Shown: positions 34,948 through 44,393 of the stretch, piece after piece
Layout of the letters: each line of letters opens with the position of its first letter
Position numbering within the stretch: position 1 is the first letter of the stretch
Origin: Clostridiaceae bacterium
Lineage (GTDB): Bacteria > Bacillota > Clostridia > Clostridiales > Clostridiaceae
NCBI GenBank assembly: GCA_902363375.1
Contig: CABIZX010000001.1
Coordinates: 434,001 to 498,000, forward strand
DNA: 64,000 nt
Direction of reading: 5' to 3'
Notes under the pieces: model-generated
What the model was told of the DNA's origin: nothing
Database searches by the model: none
The model's input: only the letters and a program-made list of their open reading frames with translations
Made by a program: the position numbers and the translations under genes

Positions 34948-36195
34948 GTGAAGAAAAATTGGAAAAGGGTAGTTATACCAATTATTGCAGTGTTAGTGCT
35001 TATAATGGGTTCATTAACAGCTTGGACTATATGGAAACAGCAGACGGATTCTAGAACAGTAGATATACCTAAAAATGGAGTAGTTTCGACCACAGTATTT
35101 AAAAAACTTATGAATACAAATGACATGAAGATGTTTAATGGGGAAGAAAGCGGAATAAAATATCAGTGGTTATTTTTAGGTAGTGATATAAAAAATCCAA
35201 TGGATATAAATTTACTTATGAAGTTTACTAACGAAGAAGCTGATCTAATTAAGAATTTAACAAACTCAAAATATGTACAAGGATTTAGTTTTAATGAGAA
35301 TAATTCTATTGAGTATAATCCAACACTATCTATTGAATTAAATAGTAAGTGGGATTGTGGAAAAGTAGAAATCTATAAATTTGATGATAAAAGCAGCACA
35401 TGTACATTAATATCTGGAACTACTATTGAAGGTTCAGATAAAACAATTGTAACTTTCACACCTCAAGATAATAAGGGAAAGTTTTATTTGGTAGGAAGTG
35501 GAATTGCATCAGATGTAGCTAGTAATAGTAAAGAAGAAAATAAAAAAAATGATACAGAAAAAGAGAATAATCAAAAGGAAACACAGCAATACCTAACAGA
35601 TGGAGTATCTTCTAGTAATAAATCTAAAGAGAAATATGCGTCTACCGCAGGAGAAAGAGCTCAAATGGCTAAGGGAAGTGAAAATAAGGATAAATATAAT
35701 ACTGATCCTACTCCAGCTGGAAAACCTAAACCTGTAGAATGGCAAGATACATCAGTAGATAAGAGTAAGGTAAAATATTGTACCCTTTCTATTAGATGTG
35801 ATACGTTATTGCAACCGGCTAATTATAAGGAAGCAAAATCTAATGGTAAAGCTGAAATGATTCCTTCTAATGGTGTTATTTATGCTACAAAAACAGTAGA
35901 ATTTTATGAAGGTGAATCTGTATTTGATGTACTCCTTAGAGAAGTACAAAAATCAAAAATACACATGGAGTTTGTAATGACACCAATATATAACAGTAAT
36001 TATATAGAGGGAATTAATAACTTATATGAATTTGATGGTGGAGCTTTGAGTGGATGGATGTATAAAGTTAATGGATGGTTTCCTAACTATGGATGTAGTA
36101 GATATCAACTTAAAGAAGGCGATGTAATTGAGTGGGTATATACTTGTGATTTAGGAAGAGATGTTGGTTGTGAATGGATGGGAGGAGAGCAGTAA
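34948..36195 (+). CDS. Membrane-anchored DUF4430 protein
   Basis: A 415-residue protein starting at GTG behind AGGGAGG. It has an N-terminal TM helix (about 8-27), a beta-rich region (about 40-185), a Lys/Asn/Ser-rich linker (about 190-265) and a C-terminal DUF4430 domain (about 275-410) with SGWMYKVNGWFPNYGCSRYQ and KEGDVIEWVYT, very similar to the same domain of the secreted protein. It may act as a second corrinoid-binding site that hands the ligand to the ECF transporter. Its stop overlaps the ecfT start (TAATG). Confidence 0.8.
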   Translation: MKKNWKRVVIPIIAVLVLIMGSLTAWTIWKQQTDSRTVDIPKNGVVSTTVFKKLMNTNDMKMFNGEESGIKYQWLFLGSDIKNPMDINLLMKFTNEEADLIKNLTNSKYVQGFSFNENNSIEYNPTLSIELNSKWDCGKVEIYKFDDKSSTCTLISGTTIEGSDKTIVTFTPQDNKGKFYLVGSGIASDVASNSKEENKKNDTEKENNQKETQQYLTDGVSSSNKSKEKYASTAGERAQMAKGSENKDKYNTDPTPAGKPKPVEWQDTSVDKSKVKYCTLSIRCDTLLQPANYKEAKSNGKAEMIPSNGVIYATKTVEFYEGESVFDVLLREVQKSKIHMEFVMTPIYNSNYIEGINNLYEFDGGALSGWMYKVNGWFPNYGCSRYQLKEGDVIEWVYTCDLGRDVGCEWMGGEQ

Positions 36196-37085
36196 TGACT
36201 AACTCTTTTACAAATTTTCATCCATTAGTTAATTTTTATTATTTTGCAGTAATTATATTATTTAGCATGTTTTTTATGCATCCAATATTTTTAGGAATTT
36301 CATTAATCACTTCATTTATTTACTCTGTAAGCTTAAATGGAAAGAAAGCAGTAAGATTTAATATTATATATATGTTGCCGCTACTTATAATAACTGCAAT
36401 AGCGAATCCTATTTTCAATCATGAAGGAGTAACTATATTATTTTATCTCAAAAGTGGAAATCCCATGACACTTGAGTCAATAGTATATGGTGCAGCGGCA
36501 GCAGTAATGTTTATTTCAGTTATTCTATGGTTTTCTTGTTATAATGCAGTAATGTCATCAGATAAATTTATTTATTTATGGGGAAGATTAATTCCAGGAA
36601 CATCTCTTATAATATCAATGGTATTGAGATTTATCCCAAGATATAAGGCACAGATTAAACTTATATCTAATGGGCAAAAGTGTATAGGAAGAGATGTTAC
36701 TAATGGAAATATTATTGTTAGATCTATGAATGGAATTAAAATTTTATCAATAATGATTACTTGGGCATTGGAGAATGCTATCGAAACAGCTGATTCTATG
36801 AGGGCTAGAGGTTACGGGCTAAAAGGTCGTACAAGCTTTTCAATATTTAGATTTGATAAAAGAGATAAAATTACATTGTCGGTAATGATAATGCTTACAA
36901 TGATAATTTTATTAGGTGCATTTTTAGGAGAAAATAGTATAGTGTATTATCCTATGATAAAGTCAAAAACTATTACAATTTTTAGTTTGTTAGTATATAG
37001 CGCATATATATTACTTTGTCTTACCCCTATTATCATAGATATTAAGGAGGAGATAAAATGGAAGCATTTACAATTGAAGGTTTAA
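36195..37085 (+). CDS. ECF transporter transmembrane (T) component
   Basis: A 296-residue membrane protein with five or so TM helices and the EcfT coupling motifs ENAIETADSMRARGYGLKGRT near 195-215, the Ala-Arg-Gly box that contacts the ATPases. ATG 36195 is chosen because GGAGGAG ends 7 nt before it; the ATG at 36174 lies upstream. Overlaps the DUF4430 gene by 1 nt and the ATPase gene by 28 nt. Part of a dedicated (group I) ECF importer. Confidence 0.87.
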   Translation: MTNSFTNFHPLVNFYYFAVIILFSMFFMHPIFLGISLITSFIYSVSLNGKKAVRFNIIYMLPLLIITAIANPIFNHEGVTILFYLKSGNPMTLESIVYGAAAAVMFISVILWFSCYNAVMSSDKFIYLWGRLIPGTSLIISMVLRFIPRYKAQIKLISNGQKCIGRDVTNGNIIVRSMNGIKILSIMITWALENAIETADSMRARGYGLKGRTSFSIFRFDKRDKITLSVMIMLTMIILLGAFLGENSIVYYPMIKSKTITIFSLLVYSAYILLCLTPIIIDIKEEIKWKHLQLKV

Positions 37086-38788
37086 ATTTTACATATCCAC
37101 TTAAAGATACGTTAGCACTTAATAATATTAACCTAACTATATCTCAAGGAGAATTTTTAGTGATATGTGGAAAATCAGGTTGTGGCAAAAGTACTTTATT
37201 GAGACATCTTAAACCTATATTAACACCGCATGGAATTAGAAGTGGTAAAATTACATTCAATTTTAAACCAATTGAAGAAATGACCATGAGAGAACAAGCA
37301 AGCGAAATAGGATATGTATTACAAAGTCCAGACAATCAAATTGTTACAGATAAAGTATGGCACGAGCTTGCTTTTGGACTTGAAAGTTTGGGATATGATA
37401 GTAAAACTATAAGATTAAGAGTTGCAGAGATGGCAAGTTTTTTTGGAATACAAACATGGTTTATGAAAGATGTATCGGAGTTATCAGGAGGTCAGAAACA
37501 ATTACTAAACTTAGCTTCCATCATGGCGATGCAGCCTTTGGCACTAATTTTAGATGAGCCTACATCACAGTTAGATCCAATTGCTGCAAATGACTTTCTT
37601 GAAACTCTTAAAAAGATCAATAGAGATTTAGGAACAACTATAATTATGACAGAGCATCATTTGGAAGAAGTATTTAGCATGGCTGATAGAGTAGTAGTAA
37701 TGGACAAAGGAAGTATTATAGCTAATGATGTGCCACCGAAAGTTGGAGCAAAATTAAAAAGTATTAATCATGAAATGTTTGTATCAATGCCATCAGCTAT
37801 GAAAATACACTCAATGGTAGAAAATAATTTAATCTGTCCAATAACAGTGAGAGATGGGCGAAATTGGATTAGTGAACTTCTGAAAGAAAAAGATGTAATT
37901 TGTAAAAGAGGTATAGAAAATAATAAAGATACTAATCAGAATAAAAGACATAATAGTTTATTTAATAGTATAAATAAAAACTTTGAACAGATTGCTATTA
38001 ATCTTAAAGAAGTATGGTTCAAGTATGATAAAGAACTACCAGATGTTATAAAAGACTTGTCATTACAAGTAAAAAAAGGTGAATTTTTTTGTATTGTTGG
38101 TGGGAATGGAACCGGAAAAAGTACTACTCTTTCAATTATAAATGGAATAAATAAGCCTTATAGGGGTAAGGTAGAGATATTTGGTAGAGATATAAGAAAA
38201 ATAAGTGATAAGGAATTATTCACTAATAATTTAGGGGTACTTCCGCAAAATCCTCAAGTAATGTTTGTGAAAAAAACTGTAGAGTTAGATTTATATGAGA
38301 TATTGTCAAAAGCTAAATTGAGTAAAGAAGAAAAGAAAGAGAAAATTAAGGATATAGCGAAGCTAGTAGAGATTGAAGAGCTTTTAGATATGCATCCCTA
38401 TGATTTGAGTGGTGGAGAGCAACAAAGAGCAGCACTTGCAAAAATTTTATTATTAAATCCAAAGGTTATTTTATTAGATGAACCGACTAAGGGCTTGGAT
38501 GGGCAGTTTAAAGAAAAATTATATAAAATTTTAAGAAAATTACTAGATGATGGAGCTACTATAGTTATGGTATCACATGATATAGAATTTTGTGCCCAAT
38601 ATTCAGATAGGTGTGCTTTATTTTTTGATGGGAATATAGTTACTTGTAATAATCCTAATAAATTTTTTTCAGGCAATAGTTTTTATACTACATCTGCAAA
38701 TAGAATGTCACGTCACATATTTGAAAATGCAGTAACTTGTGAAGATGTGATTAATTTATGTAAAATAAATATGGGCGGTGTGGAATAA
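37058..38788 (+). CDS. ECF transporter ATPase, two fused ABC domains (A-A')
   Basis: A 576-residue energy-coupling ATPase with two complete nucleotide-binding domains. Domain 1: Walker A GKSGCGKST near 38, signature LSGGQKQ near 143, Walker B LILDEPTS near 165. Domain 2: Walker A GGNGTGKST near 347, signature LSGGEQQR near 449, Walker B VILLDEPT near 468. The fusion replaces separate EcfA and EcfA'. AAGGAGGAG precedes the start inside the T gene. Confidence 0.92.
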   Translation: MEAFTIEGLNFTYPLKDTLALNNINLTISQGEFLVICGKSGCGKSTLLRHLKPILTPHGIRSGKITFNFKPIEEMTMREQASEIGYVLQSPDNQIVTDKVWHELAFGLESLGYDSKTIRLRVAEMASFFGIQTWFMKDVSELSGGQKQLLNLASIMAMQPLALILDEPTSQLDPIAANDFLETLKKINRDLGTTIIMTEHHLEEVFSMADRVVVMDKGSIIANDVPPKVGAKLKSINHEMFVSMPSAMKIHSMVENNLICPITVRDGRNWISELLKEKDVICKRGIENNKDTNQNKRHNSLFNSINKNFEQIAINLKEVWFKYDKELPDVIKDLSLQVKKGEFFCIVGGNGTGKSTTLSIINGINKPYRGKVEIFGRDIRKISDKELFTNNLGVLPQNPQVMFVKKTVELDLYEILSKAKLSKEEKKEKIKDIAKLVEIEELLDMHPYDLSGGEQQRAALAKILLLNPKVILLDEPTKGLDGQFKEKLYKILRKLLDDGATIVMVSHDIEFCAQYSDRCALFFDGNIVTCNNPNKFFSGNSFYTTSANRMSRHIFENAVTCEDVINLCKINMGGVE

Positions 38789-39588
38789 TGAAATTAAGGA
38801 GAGAGAATAAATATGGAAATTTTACAGAAACAAAACTAAATGAAAACGAATTAAAAAATAAGGAAGAGATGAGTATCAAAAAAAGTAAACTTGATGAGAG
38901 GACAGTATTTGCATCAGTATTAATATTGATTGTAATCCCGATAACGATATTGTTTGGTGTTTTCGTATTAAAAGATAGAAAGTATTATTTTATAAGCTTA
39001 GCAATTGTTATGTACACAATGATTCCATTTTTCATGGTATTTGAAAAAAGAAAACCTCAGGCTAGAGAGCTTATAATCATTTCAGTGTTATCTGCAATAG
39101 CAGTTGCAGGAAGGGCAGCATTTTTTATGGTTCCTCAATTTAAGCCAGTAGTAGCAATTGTAATTATTACTGGTGTATGTTTTGGAGCAGAAGCAGGATT
39201 TTTGGTGGGAGCAATAACAGGTTTTGTATCAAATTTTTTCTTTGGACAAGGACCGTGGACTCCATGGCAGATGTTCGGCTTTGGAATAATTGGATTTCTA
39301 GCTGGAATTTTATTTAAAAAAGGCAAATTAAAAAAGAATAGAATAGCATTATGTATATATGGAGGATTAGCTACTTTTATTATATACGGAATATTATTAA
39401 ATACAGCATCAGTATTCATGATGTATTCAAAGTTTAGTATAAAGGTGCTTATAGCATGCATTCTATCTGGAATTCCTTTTGATTTTGTTCATGCAGTAGC
39501 CACGATATTTTTTCTTTTTATTTTATCAAACCCTATGATAGAAAAGCTAGATAGAATAAAAATAAAGTATGGATTGATTGAACCATAG
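38788..39588 (+). CDS. ECF transporter substrate-binding (S) component, probable cobalamin type
   Basis: A 266-residue membrane protein with about seven TM helices after a charged N-terminal tail. The GFVSNFFFGQGPWTPWQM segment followed by a GxxGFLAGILF helix resembles S components proposed for cobalamin (CbrT-like). Its stop-start overlap with the ATPase gene (TAATG) makes a T-A-S unit. The riboswitch and transcobalamin-like neighbours support corrinoid as the substrate; this is inference. Confidence 0.8.
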   Translation: MKLRRENKYGNFTETKLNENELKNKEEMSIKKSKLDERTVFASVLILIVIPITILFGVFVLKDRKYYFISLAIVMYTMIPFFMVFEKRKPQARELIIISVLSAIAVAGRAAFFMVPQFKPVVAIVIITGVCFGAEAGFLVGAITGFVSNFFFGQGPWTPWQMFGFGIIGFLAGILFKKGKLKKNRIALCIYGGLATFIIYGILLNTASVFMMYSKFSIKVLIACILSGIPFDFVHAVATIFFLFILSNPMIEKLDRIKIKYGLIEP

Positions 39589-39600
39589 ATATAGATATAA

Positions 39601-39641
39601 AGATAAACTGTATTAATTAAAAATAAGCAGTTTATCTTTTT
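39601..39641 (+). terminator. Rho-independent terminator after the ECF cluster
   Basis: AGATAAACTG and CAGTTTATCT form a perfect 10-bp stem followed by TTTT. The remaining 39642-39899 is AT-rich and shows no gene or recognised riboswitch. Confidence 0.85.
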
Positions 39642-39899
39642 CTCATTAATCTTTATTTTAAGAATATATATAATATTCTATGTACATTTATATAAAAATA
39701 GTGTACATAATAAAATAAATAGATTAGATAAGATAGTAATGTTAAATCCGTGTTAAATAGCTAAATTTTATAACAAAATCTGCTTCAGAAGGTGTATAAA
39801 TTATATATGATATATGGAAGAGAAGGCAATTAACAGATGATAAAAAGTTAAAGATAATAATTAGTTATTTGCAGTATATTATAAGCTGGGGGTAATTTT

Positions 39900-41249
39900 A
39901 TGGAGAGTCTTAAAAATTTAAAAAAACTTAAGTTAAGTGAGGTGCAAGTATTAGCTCTTGGATTTATTATAGTGATATTCATTGGAGGTACAATATTAAG
40001 TTTACCTATATCTTCTACTAGTGGAGAAGCTACAAATTTTTTAGATGCAATATTTACGGCAACGTCTGCAACTTGTGTTACAGGCTTGATTACCGTAGAT
40101 ACAGGTACTCATTGGAACTTATTTGGACAGACGGTTATTATGATATTAATTGAAATTGGTGGTCTTGGATTTATGTCATTTGCCACATTTATTTCTGTAT
40201 TGATGGGAAGAAGAATTACTTTAAAGAGTAGACTCTTAATGCAGGAAGCTATGAATACTTTTAATATTCAAGGGTTAGTAAAGATGCTTAAAAAGGTTAT
40301 GCTATTTACCTTCGTTATACAATTCATAGGAGCAGCAATACTATCAACTCAACTTATACCTGAATTTGGAGTAGCTAGAGGCATTTATATTAGTGTATTT
40401 AGCTCTATATCTACTTTTTGTAATGCTGGATTTGATTTATTCGGAAATTATAATAGCTATACTCAATATTATGATAACTCAATAATACTTTTAACAGTAA
40501 GTGCATTGATAGCTATTGGGGGCTTAGGCTTTACTGTACTATTAGAATTATATAACTATAGAAAGAATAAAAAGCTATCATTACATGCTAAGGTTGTATT
40601 ACTAATAACTACTATATTAATAGTAGGTGGAACAATAGCTATGTTTATTCTAGAGTATGATAATCCTAACACTATGAAATTTATGAACCTTAAAGATAAG
40701 GTAGTAAACGCTATTGTAGCGTCAATAAGCCCAAGAACAGCAGGGATTAATAGTATATCAACAGATGGTATGACTACAGCAGGTAAATTTTTAACTACTA
40801 TACTTATGTTTATTGGAGGTTCTCCAGGTTCTACGGCTGGAGGATTAAAAACTTCTACTTTGGGTATTATTTTATGTACAGCAATATCAGTAATTAAGGG
40901 AAAAGAAAATGCAGATATATTTTGCAGAACAATTCCAAGAGGGTTACAATTTAAGGCCTTTACTTTTTTAATTATAGGGATGGGATTAGTAATGATTGTT
41001 ACTATGATGCTTACCATAACTGAGCCAAATGAGGACTTTTTAGACTTGCTTTATGAATCTACTTCTGCTTTTGGTACCGTAGGATTGACTACAGGTGTAA
41101 CTCAAAGATTGAGTGAAGTAGGTAAAATAATAATTATTACATTAATGTATTTAGGAAGGGTAGGTCCTCTTACAGTAGTAATGGCTTTAATAAGAAGAAA
41201 TAAGATAGCTAATTATAAATATCCAGAAGGTAAAATACTTATAGGATAG
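39900..41249 (+). CDS. TrkH/KtrB-family potassium transporter
   Basis: A 449-residue membrane protein of the TrkH/KtrB family built of four pore-helix repeats. The selectivity-filter segments are visible: SATCVTGLITVDTG near 58, STFCNAGFDLFGN near 171, SPRTAGINSIST near 277 and SAFGTVGLTTGVT near 390. Length suits the KtrB subgroup, which works with a KtrA gating ring; no ktrA gene is adjacent. It starts behind TGGGGG. Confidence 0.9.
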   Translation: MESLKNLKKLKLSEVQVLALGFIIVIFIGGTILSLPISSTSGEATNFLDAIFTATSATCVTGLITVDTGTHWNLFGQTVIMILIEIGGLGFMSFATFISVLMGRRITLKSRLLMQEAMNTFNIQGLVKMLKKVMLFTFVIQFIGAAILSTQLIPEFGVARGIYISVFSSISTFCNAGFDLFGNYNSYTQYYDNSIILLTVSALIAIGGLGFTVLLELYNYRKNKKLSLHAKVVLLITTILIVGGTIAMFILEYDNPNTMKFMNLKDKVVNAIVASISPRTAGINSISTDGMTTAGKFLTTILMFIGGSPGSTAGGLKTSTLGIILCTAISVIKGKENADIFCRTIPRGLQFKAFTFLIIGMGLVMIVTMMLTITEPNEDFLDLLYESTSAFGTVGLTTGVTQRLSEVGKIIIITLMYLGRVGPLTVVMALIRRNKIANYKYPEGKILIG

Positions 41250-41358
41250 ATATAAAAATAATAAATTTTAAAAATCCCAATTTAGTATTTTATTGAAACA
41301 TATTTTGGTATATTTGTAATATAACAAAAATAATTCATTTCTATATATGGAGGCCAAT

Positions 41359-41811
41359 ATGGATAATAAATATATAAAGAAAAGCAAAGAAGAATTAAAA
41401 AAAATATTAACAAAAGAGCAATATAAGGTAACCCAGGAGAATGGAACTGAATTACCTTATACAAATGAATACTTTGATTTTTATGAAGAAGGTATATATG
41501 TAGATATAACAACTGGAGAACCGCTATTTATATCTACTGACAAATTTAATTCAGGTTGTGGGTGGCCAGCATTCTCAAAGCCAATAGATAAAGGTGTTAT
41601 CAAAGAAAATGTAGATAAGAGTCATGGAATGGTTAGAACAGAAGTGAGAAGTAAAAGTGGAGATACTCACTTAGGTCATGTATTTTGTGATGGACCTGAA
41701 GAATTAGGTGGACTAAGATATTGTATAAACTCAGCTTCACTTAAATTTATCCCAAAAGATAAAATGAAGGAAGTTGGATATGAAGAATATGTGGATCTAC
41801 TAGATAAATAA
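41359..41811 (+). CDS. msrB: Methionine-R-sulfoxide reductase
   Basis: Reduces methionine R-sulfoxide in damaged proteins. The 150-residue protein has [13 protein letters not shown] near 68, the conserved [26 protein letters not shown] block in part (about 91-116) and the catalytic cysteine in [12 protein letters not shown] near 126. The paired CxxC zinc sites of other MsrB proteins are absent, so it is of the zinc-free type. ATG 41359 is chosen because GGAGG lies between the two possible starts. Confidence 0.94.
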   Translation: MDNKYIKKSKEELKKILTKEQYKVTQENGTELPYTNEYFDFYEEGIYVDITTGEPLFISTDKFNSGCGWPAFSKPIDKGVIKENVDKSHGMVRTEVRSKSGDTHLGHVFCDGPEELGGLRYCINSASLKFIPKDKMKEVGYEEYVDLLDK

Positions 41812-41839
41812 ATGTTATAAGTAAACATATATAAGATTA

Positions 41840-41881
41840 AGGTGTGAATGAATGATTTTAGTTATTTATTCACATCTTTTT
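41840..41881 (+). terminator. Rho-independent terminator after msrB
   Basis: AGGTGTGAAT pairs with ATTCACATCT (one wobble) and extends by an A/T stem; TTTT follows. Confidence 0.75.
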
Positions 41882-41985
41882 ATGTAGTATAAAATTTAAG
41901 TTAGAAAACTGTAGTTGTATTTCAAAGAGAAAAATGTGAAAATATATCTATGCAATTAAAGAGCTTACAAAGAGGAGGGATATAT

Positions 41986-43998
41986 ATGTTTTGGTTTTCG
42001 GAAGACAACAAAAAGGTAGAGACAAAATTCACTAAAGAGGATGAATTGCAGCAATTGGTTTGGAATTTCTTTATGAAAAAAATTCCTAAGCTAGGTTTTG
42101 AACAAAGAGAAGGTCAAGAAGATATGGCTTTAGATATATGTAATGCCATAGCTGATAAGGAACATACAATAGTTGAAGCAGGAGTAGGTATAGGGAAATC
42201 TTATGCATATATAGTTCCATTACTGTATTATAATAAGCTTTTTAACAAACCAGTACTAATTGCAACTTCCACTATAGCCTTACAGGAACAGCTTATTAAG
42301 GATGTTAAAAGGGTTTGTTCCTACATAAATCATAGGCCAGAGATAGTATTAGCTAAGGGAATGACACATTTTGCTTGTAAAAGTAGAGCCAATAAATATT
42401 TTAAAAGTATTCATATAAGTAACTTTAATGATGATTTAGAAACACTATGCAACTATATAAATAATGGAGTAGTAGATAGAAAAAACATTAAACTAGATGT
42501 AGATAATAGTACGTGGGATAATGTGAATGTTAAGGCTACTGACCACAATAAATGTGAACATTATAATAGTTGTAGCTTTATGTCATTGAGAAGAGATATG
42601 CTAAACACAGAAGGTGTAATCCTATGCAATCAAGATTTATTAACTGTGCACTTTCAAAAATTAAAAAAAGGGCAAAAGGGACTTTTAAATGAGAAGATAG
42701 ACTTAATTGTCATAGATGAGGCACATAATTTAGAAGAAAAGGTAAGAGCGTCTTTAATCGAAAGTTATAATAAATATAAAATAAAATCTATTTTGGGGGA
42801 TATAATTGAAACTATAACAAAATCGTCTGTAAGAAAAGAGAGCTATGAGATCTTAAAAGATATCTCTAATATTTTGAATGGAATTTTTAATAAATTAAAT
42901 AATCAAATTAAAAAGCAGATTAATTCATCTCCAAAAGGTGAAGAGATGGAAAAGTTTTTTATTAATATAGATGAAATAAGAGAAGAACTTTTGCTATTAA
43001 ATAGAAAAGTAGATTTAATAAATGAGAAGGTACAGTTTTATAGTGATGATAATTTATGCGAAGAGGTAGTAGAAGAGTTAGAAAATCTTCATGGGTTTAT
43101 AAAAAGTTTAATAGATATAAAAAGTAAAAATTTATTTTGGTTAGAAAATTTTAAGGATATTCATATATATGCATGTCCTAAAAATATAAGTAAGGAGATA
43201 AATTCATTATATTTTGACAAGTTAAAGACGACTATATTGACTTCTGCTACTATTGCAGATAAAAATCAGGGTAGTGAAGAAGAAAGGTATGAATACTTTA
43301 TTAAAAGCACAGGCTTTCCAGTAGACCTTGGATTTTTATCTATGCCAAAGCCATCTCCCTTTCCATATGATGATAATGCAATGATATATTATACGGAGAA
43401 TATGCCTCATCCTGTGGAGGAAAGATCAAAATTTATAAAATGTGGAACTGATGAAATAGTGAAGCTTTTAAATATTACAAAGGGGAAGGCTCTAATTTTA
43501 TTTACTTCTAAAAGTGATTTAAATGAAGTATATGAAGCATTACAGCATAAAAATTTAAGATATAGACTTTTAAAGCAGCAGCATATGTCCTCTCAAGATG
43601 ACATTATTGAGGAATTTAAAAAAGATAAGAATTCTGTATTATTAGCTACAGGAACATTCTGGGAGGGAATAGATGTACCAGGAGATGCCCTGTCAAACCT
43701 AATTATATTTAAACTACCATTTCCAGTACCAGATCCTATTATAGAGTATAAGAGAACTTTAACAAAAAATTTTTTAATGGAGATAAGTGTACCATTAATG
43801 ATAGTGAAACTCAGGCAGGGAGTAGGTAGGCTCATACGAAAACATGATGATAAAGGTATAGTAGCAATCTTAGATTCTAGGATCGGAGAATTGGCTAATA
43901 AACCCTATAAAGACATGGTATTTGATTCACTTCCTATTAAAAATAAAACTAATAACATAAAAGAAATAGAGAACTTTTGGATGAAAATGAATAAATAG
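41986..43998 (+). CDS. DinG/XPD-like superfamily 2 DNA helicase
   Basis: A 670-residue ATP-dependent 5'-3' helicase of the DinG/XPD family. Walker A is EAGVGIGKS near 62-69, the DEAH box is VIDEAHN near 242-248, and the late motifs are GTFWEGIDVPG and RQGVGRLIR. Cysteines between motifs Ia and II (FACKS, LCNYI, CEHYNSC) are placed as in Fe-S cluster helicases. ATG 41986 follows GAGGAGGG; the frame opens earlier at 41950. It has no N-terminal exonuclease domain, unlike B. subtilis DinG. Confidence 0.88.
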   Translation: MFWFSEDNKKVETKFTKEDELQQLVWNFFMKKIPKLGFEQREGQEDMALDICNAIADKEHTIVEAGVGIGKSYAYIVPLLYYNKLFNKPVLIATSTIALQEQLIKDVKRVCSYINHRPEIVLAKGMTHFACKSRANKYFKSIHISNFNDDLETLCNYINNGVVDRKNIKLDVDNSTWDNVNVKATDHNKCEHYNSCSFMSLRRDMLNTEGVILCNQDLLTVHFQKLKKGQKGLLNEKIDLIVIDEAHNLEEKVRASLIESYNKYKIKSILGDIIETITKSSVRKESYEILKDISNILNGIFNKLNNQIKKQINSSPKGEEMEKFFINIDEIREELLLLNRKVDLINEKVQFYSDDNLCEEVVEELENLHGFIKSLIDIKSKNLFWLENFKDIHIYACPKNISKEINSLYFDKLKTTILTSATIADKNQGSEEERYEYFIKSTGFPVDLGFLSMPKPSPFPYDDNAMIYYTENMPHPVEERSKFIKCGTDEIVKLLNITKGKALILFTSKSDLNEVYEALQHKNLRYRLLKQQHMSSQDDIIEEFKKDKNSVLLATGTFWEGIDVPGDALSNLIIFKLPFPVPDPIIEYKRTLTKNFLMEISVPLMIVKLRQGVGRLIRKHDDKGIVAILDSRIGELANKPYKDMVFDSLPIKNKTNNIKEIENFWMKMNK

Positions 43999-44006
43999 AG
44001 ATTAAG

Positions 44007-44045
44007 TAAGATATGGATAGAAAGCTAAGCTATATCTTATTTTTA
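44007..44045 (+). terminator. Terminator after the helicase
   Basis: TAAGATATGG pairs with CTATATCTTA (one wobble) and is followed by TTTTTA. The stretch 44046-44393 is very AT-rich with no credible gene or structured element beyond this. Confidence 0.7.
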
Positions 44046-44393
44046 TTACTAATATCTTAAAATAAAGCATAAGTATAAACTTGAAAATATTTTAGATAAG
44101 TAATATAAATTATAGTATGGAGTTGTACATTTGAAAAAAATTAATAAAGAAGTAATATTTACAAAATATAAAACTATAATTTCTAAAGAAGATAAATATA
44201 TATTTACAATTTGTTAGATAAATGTTAAATAAATGTTATTTATAAGTTAAACGTATATTATTTAGTAAAAATTTATGATATCATATGTTATTTAGATAAT
44301 ATTAAAGGATTTATATTACTAAAAATCTTTTGTTTTTAAATTTTAAAAAGTTAAGAGCTATGTAGTATGGCATTAGATTTAGGGGGAGTTACT

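Noticed and set aside
41282..41512. Minus-strand frame across the msrB start
   Set aside because: It is a shadow frame of low complexity overlapping a clear gene on the other strand.
44132..44218. TTG-initiated 28-codon frame before the activase gene
   Set aside because: Only a distant GGAG box, no conservation evidence, and composition as expected from AT-rich non-coding DNA.
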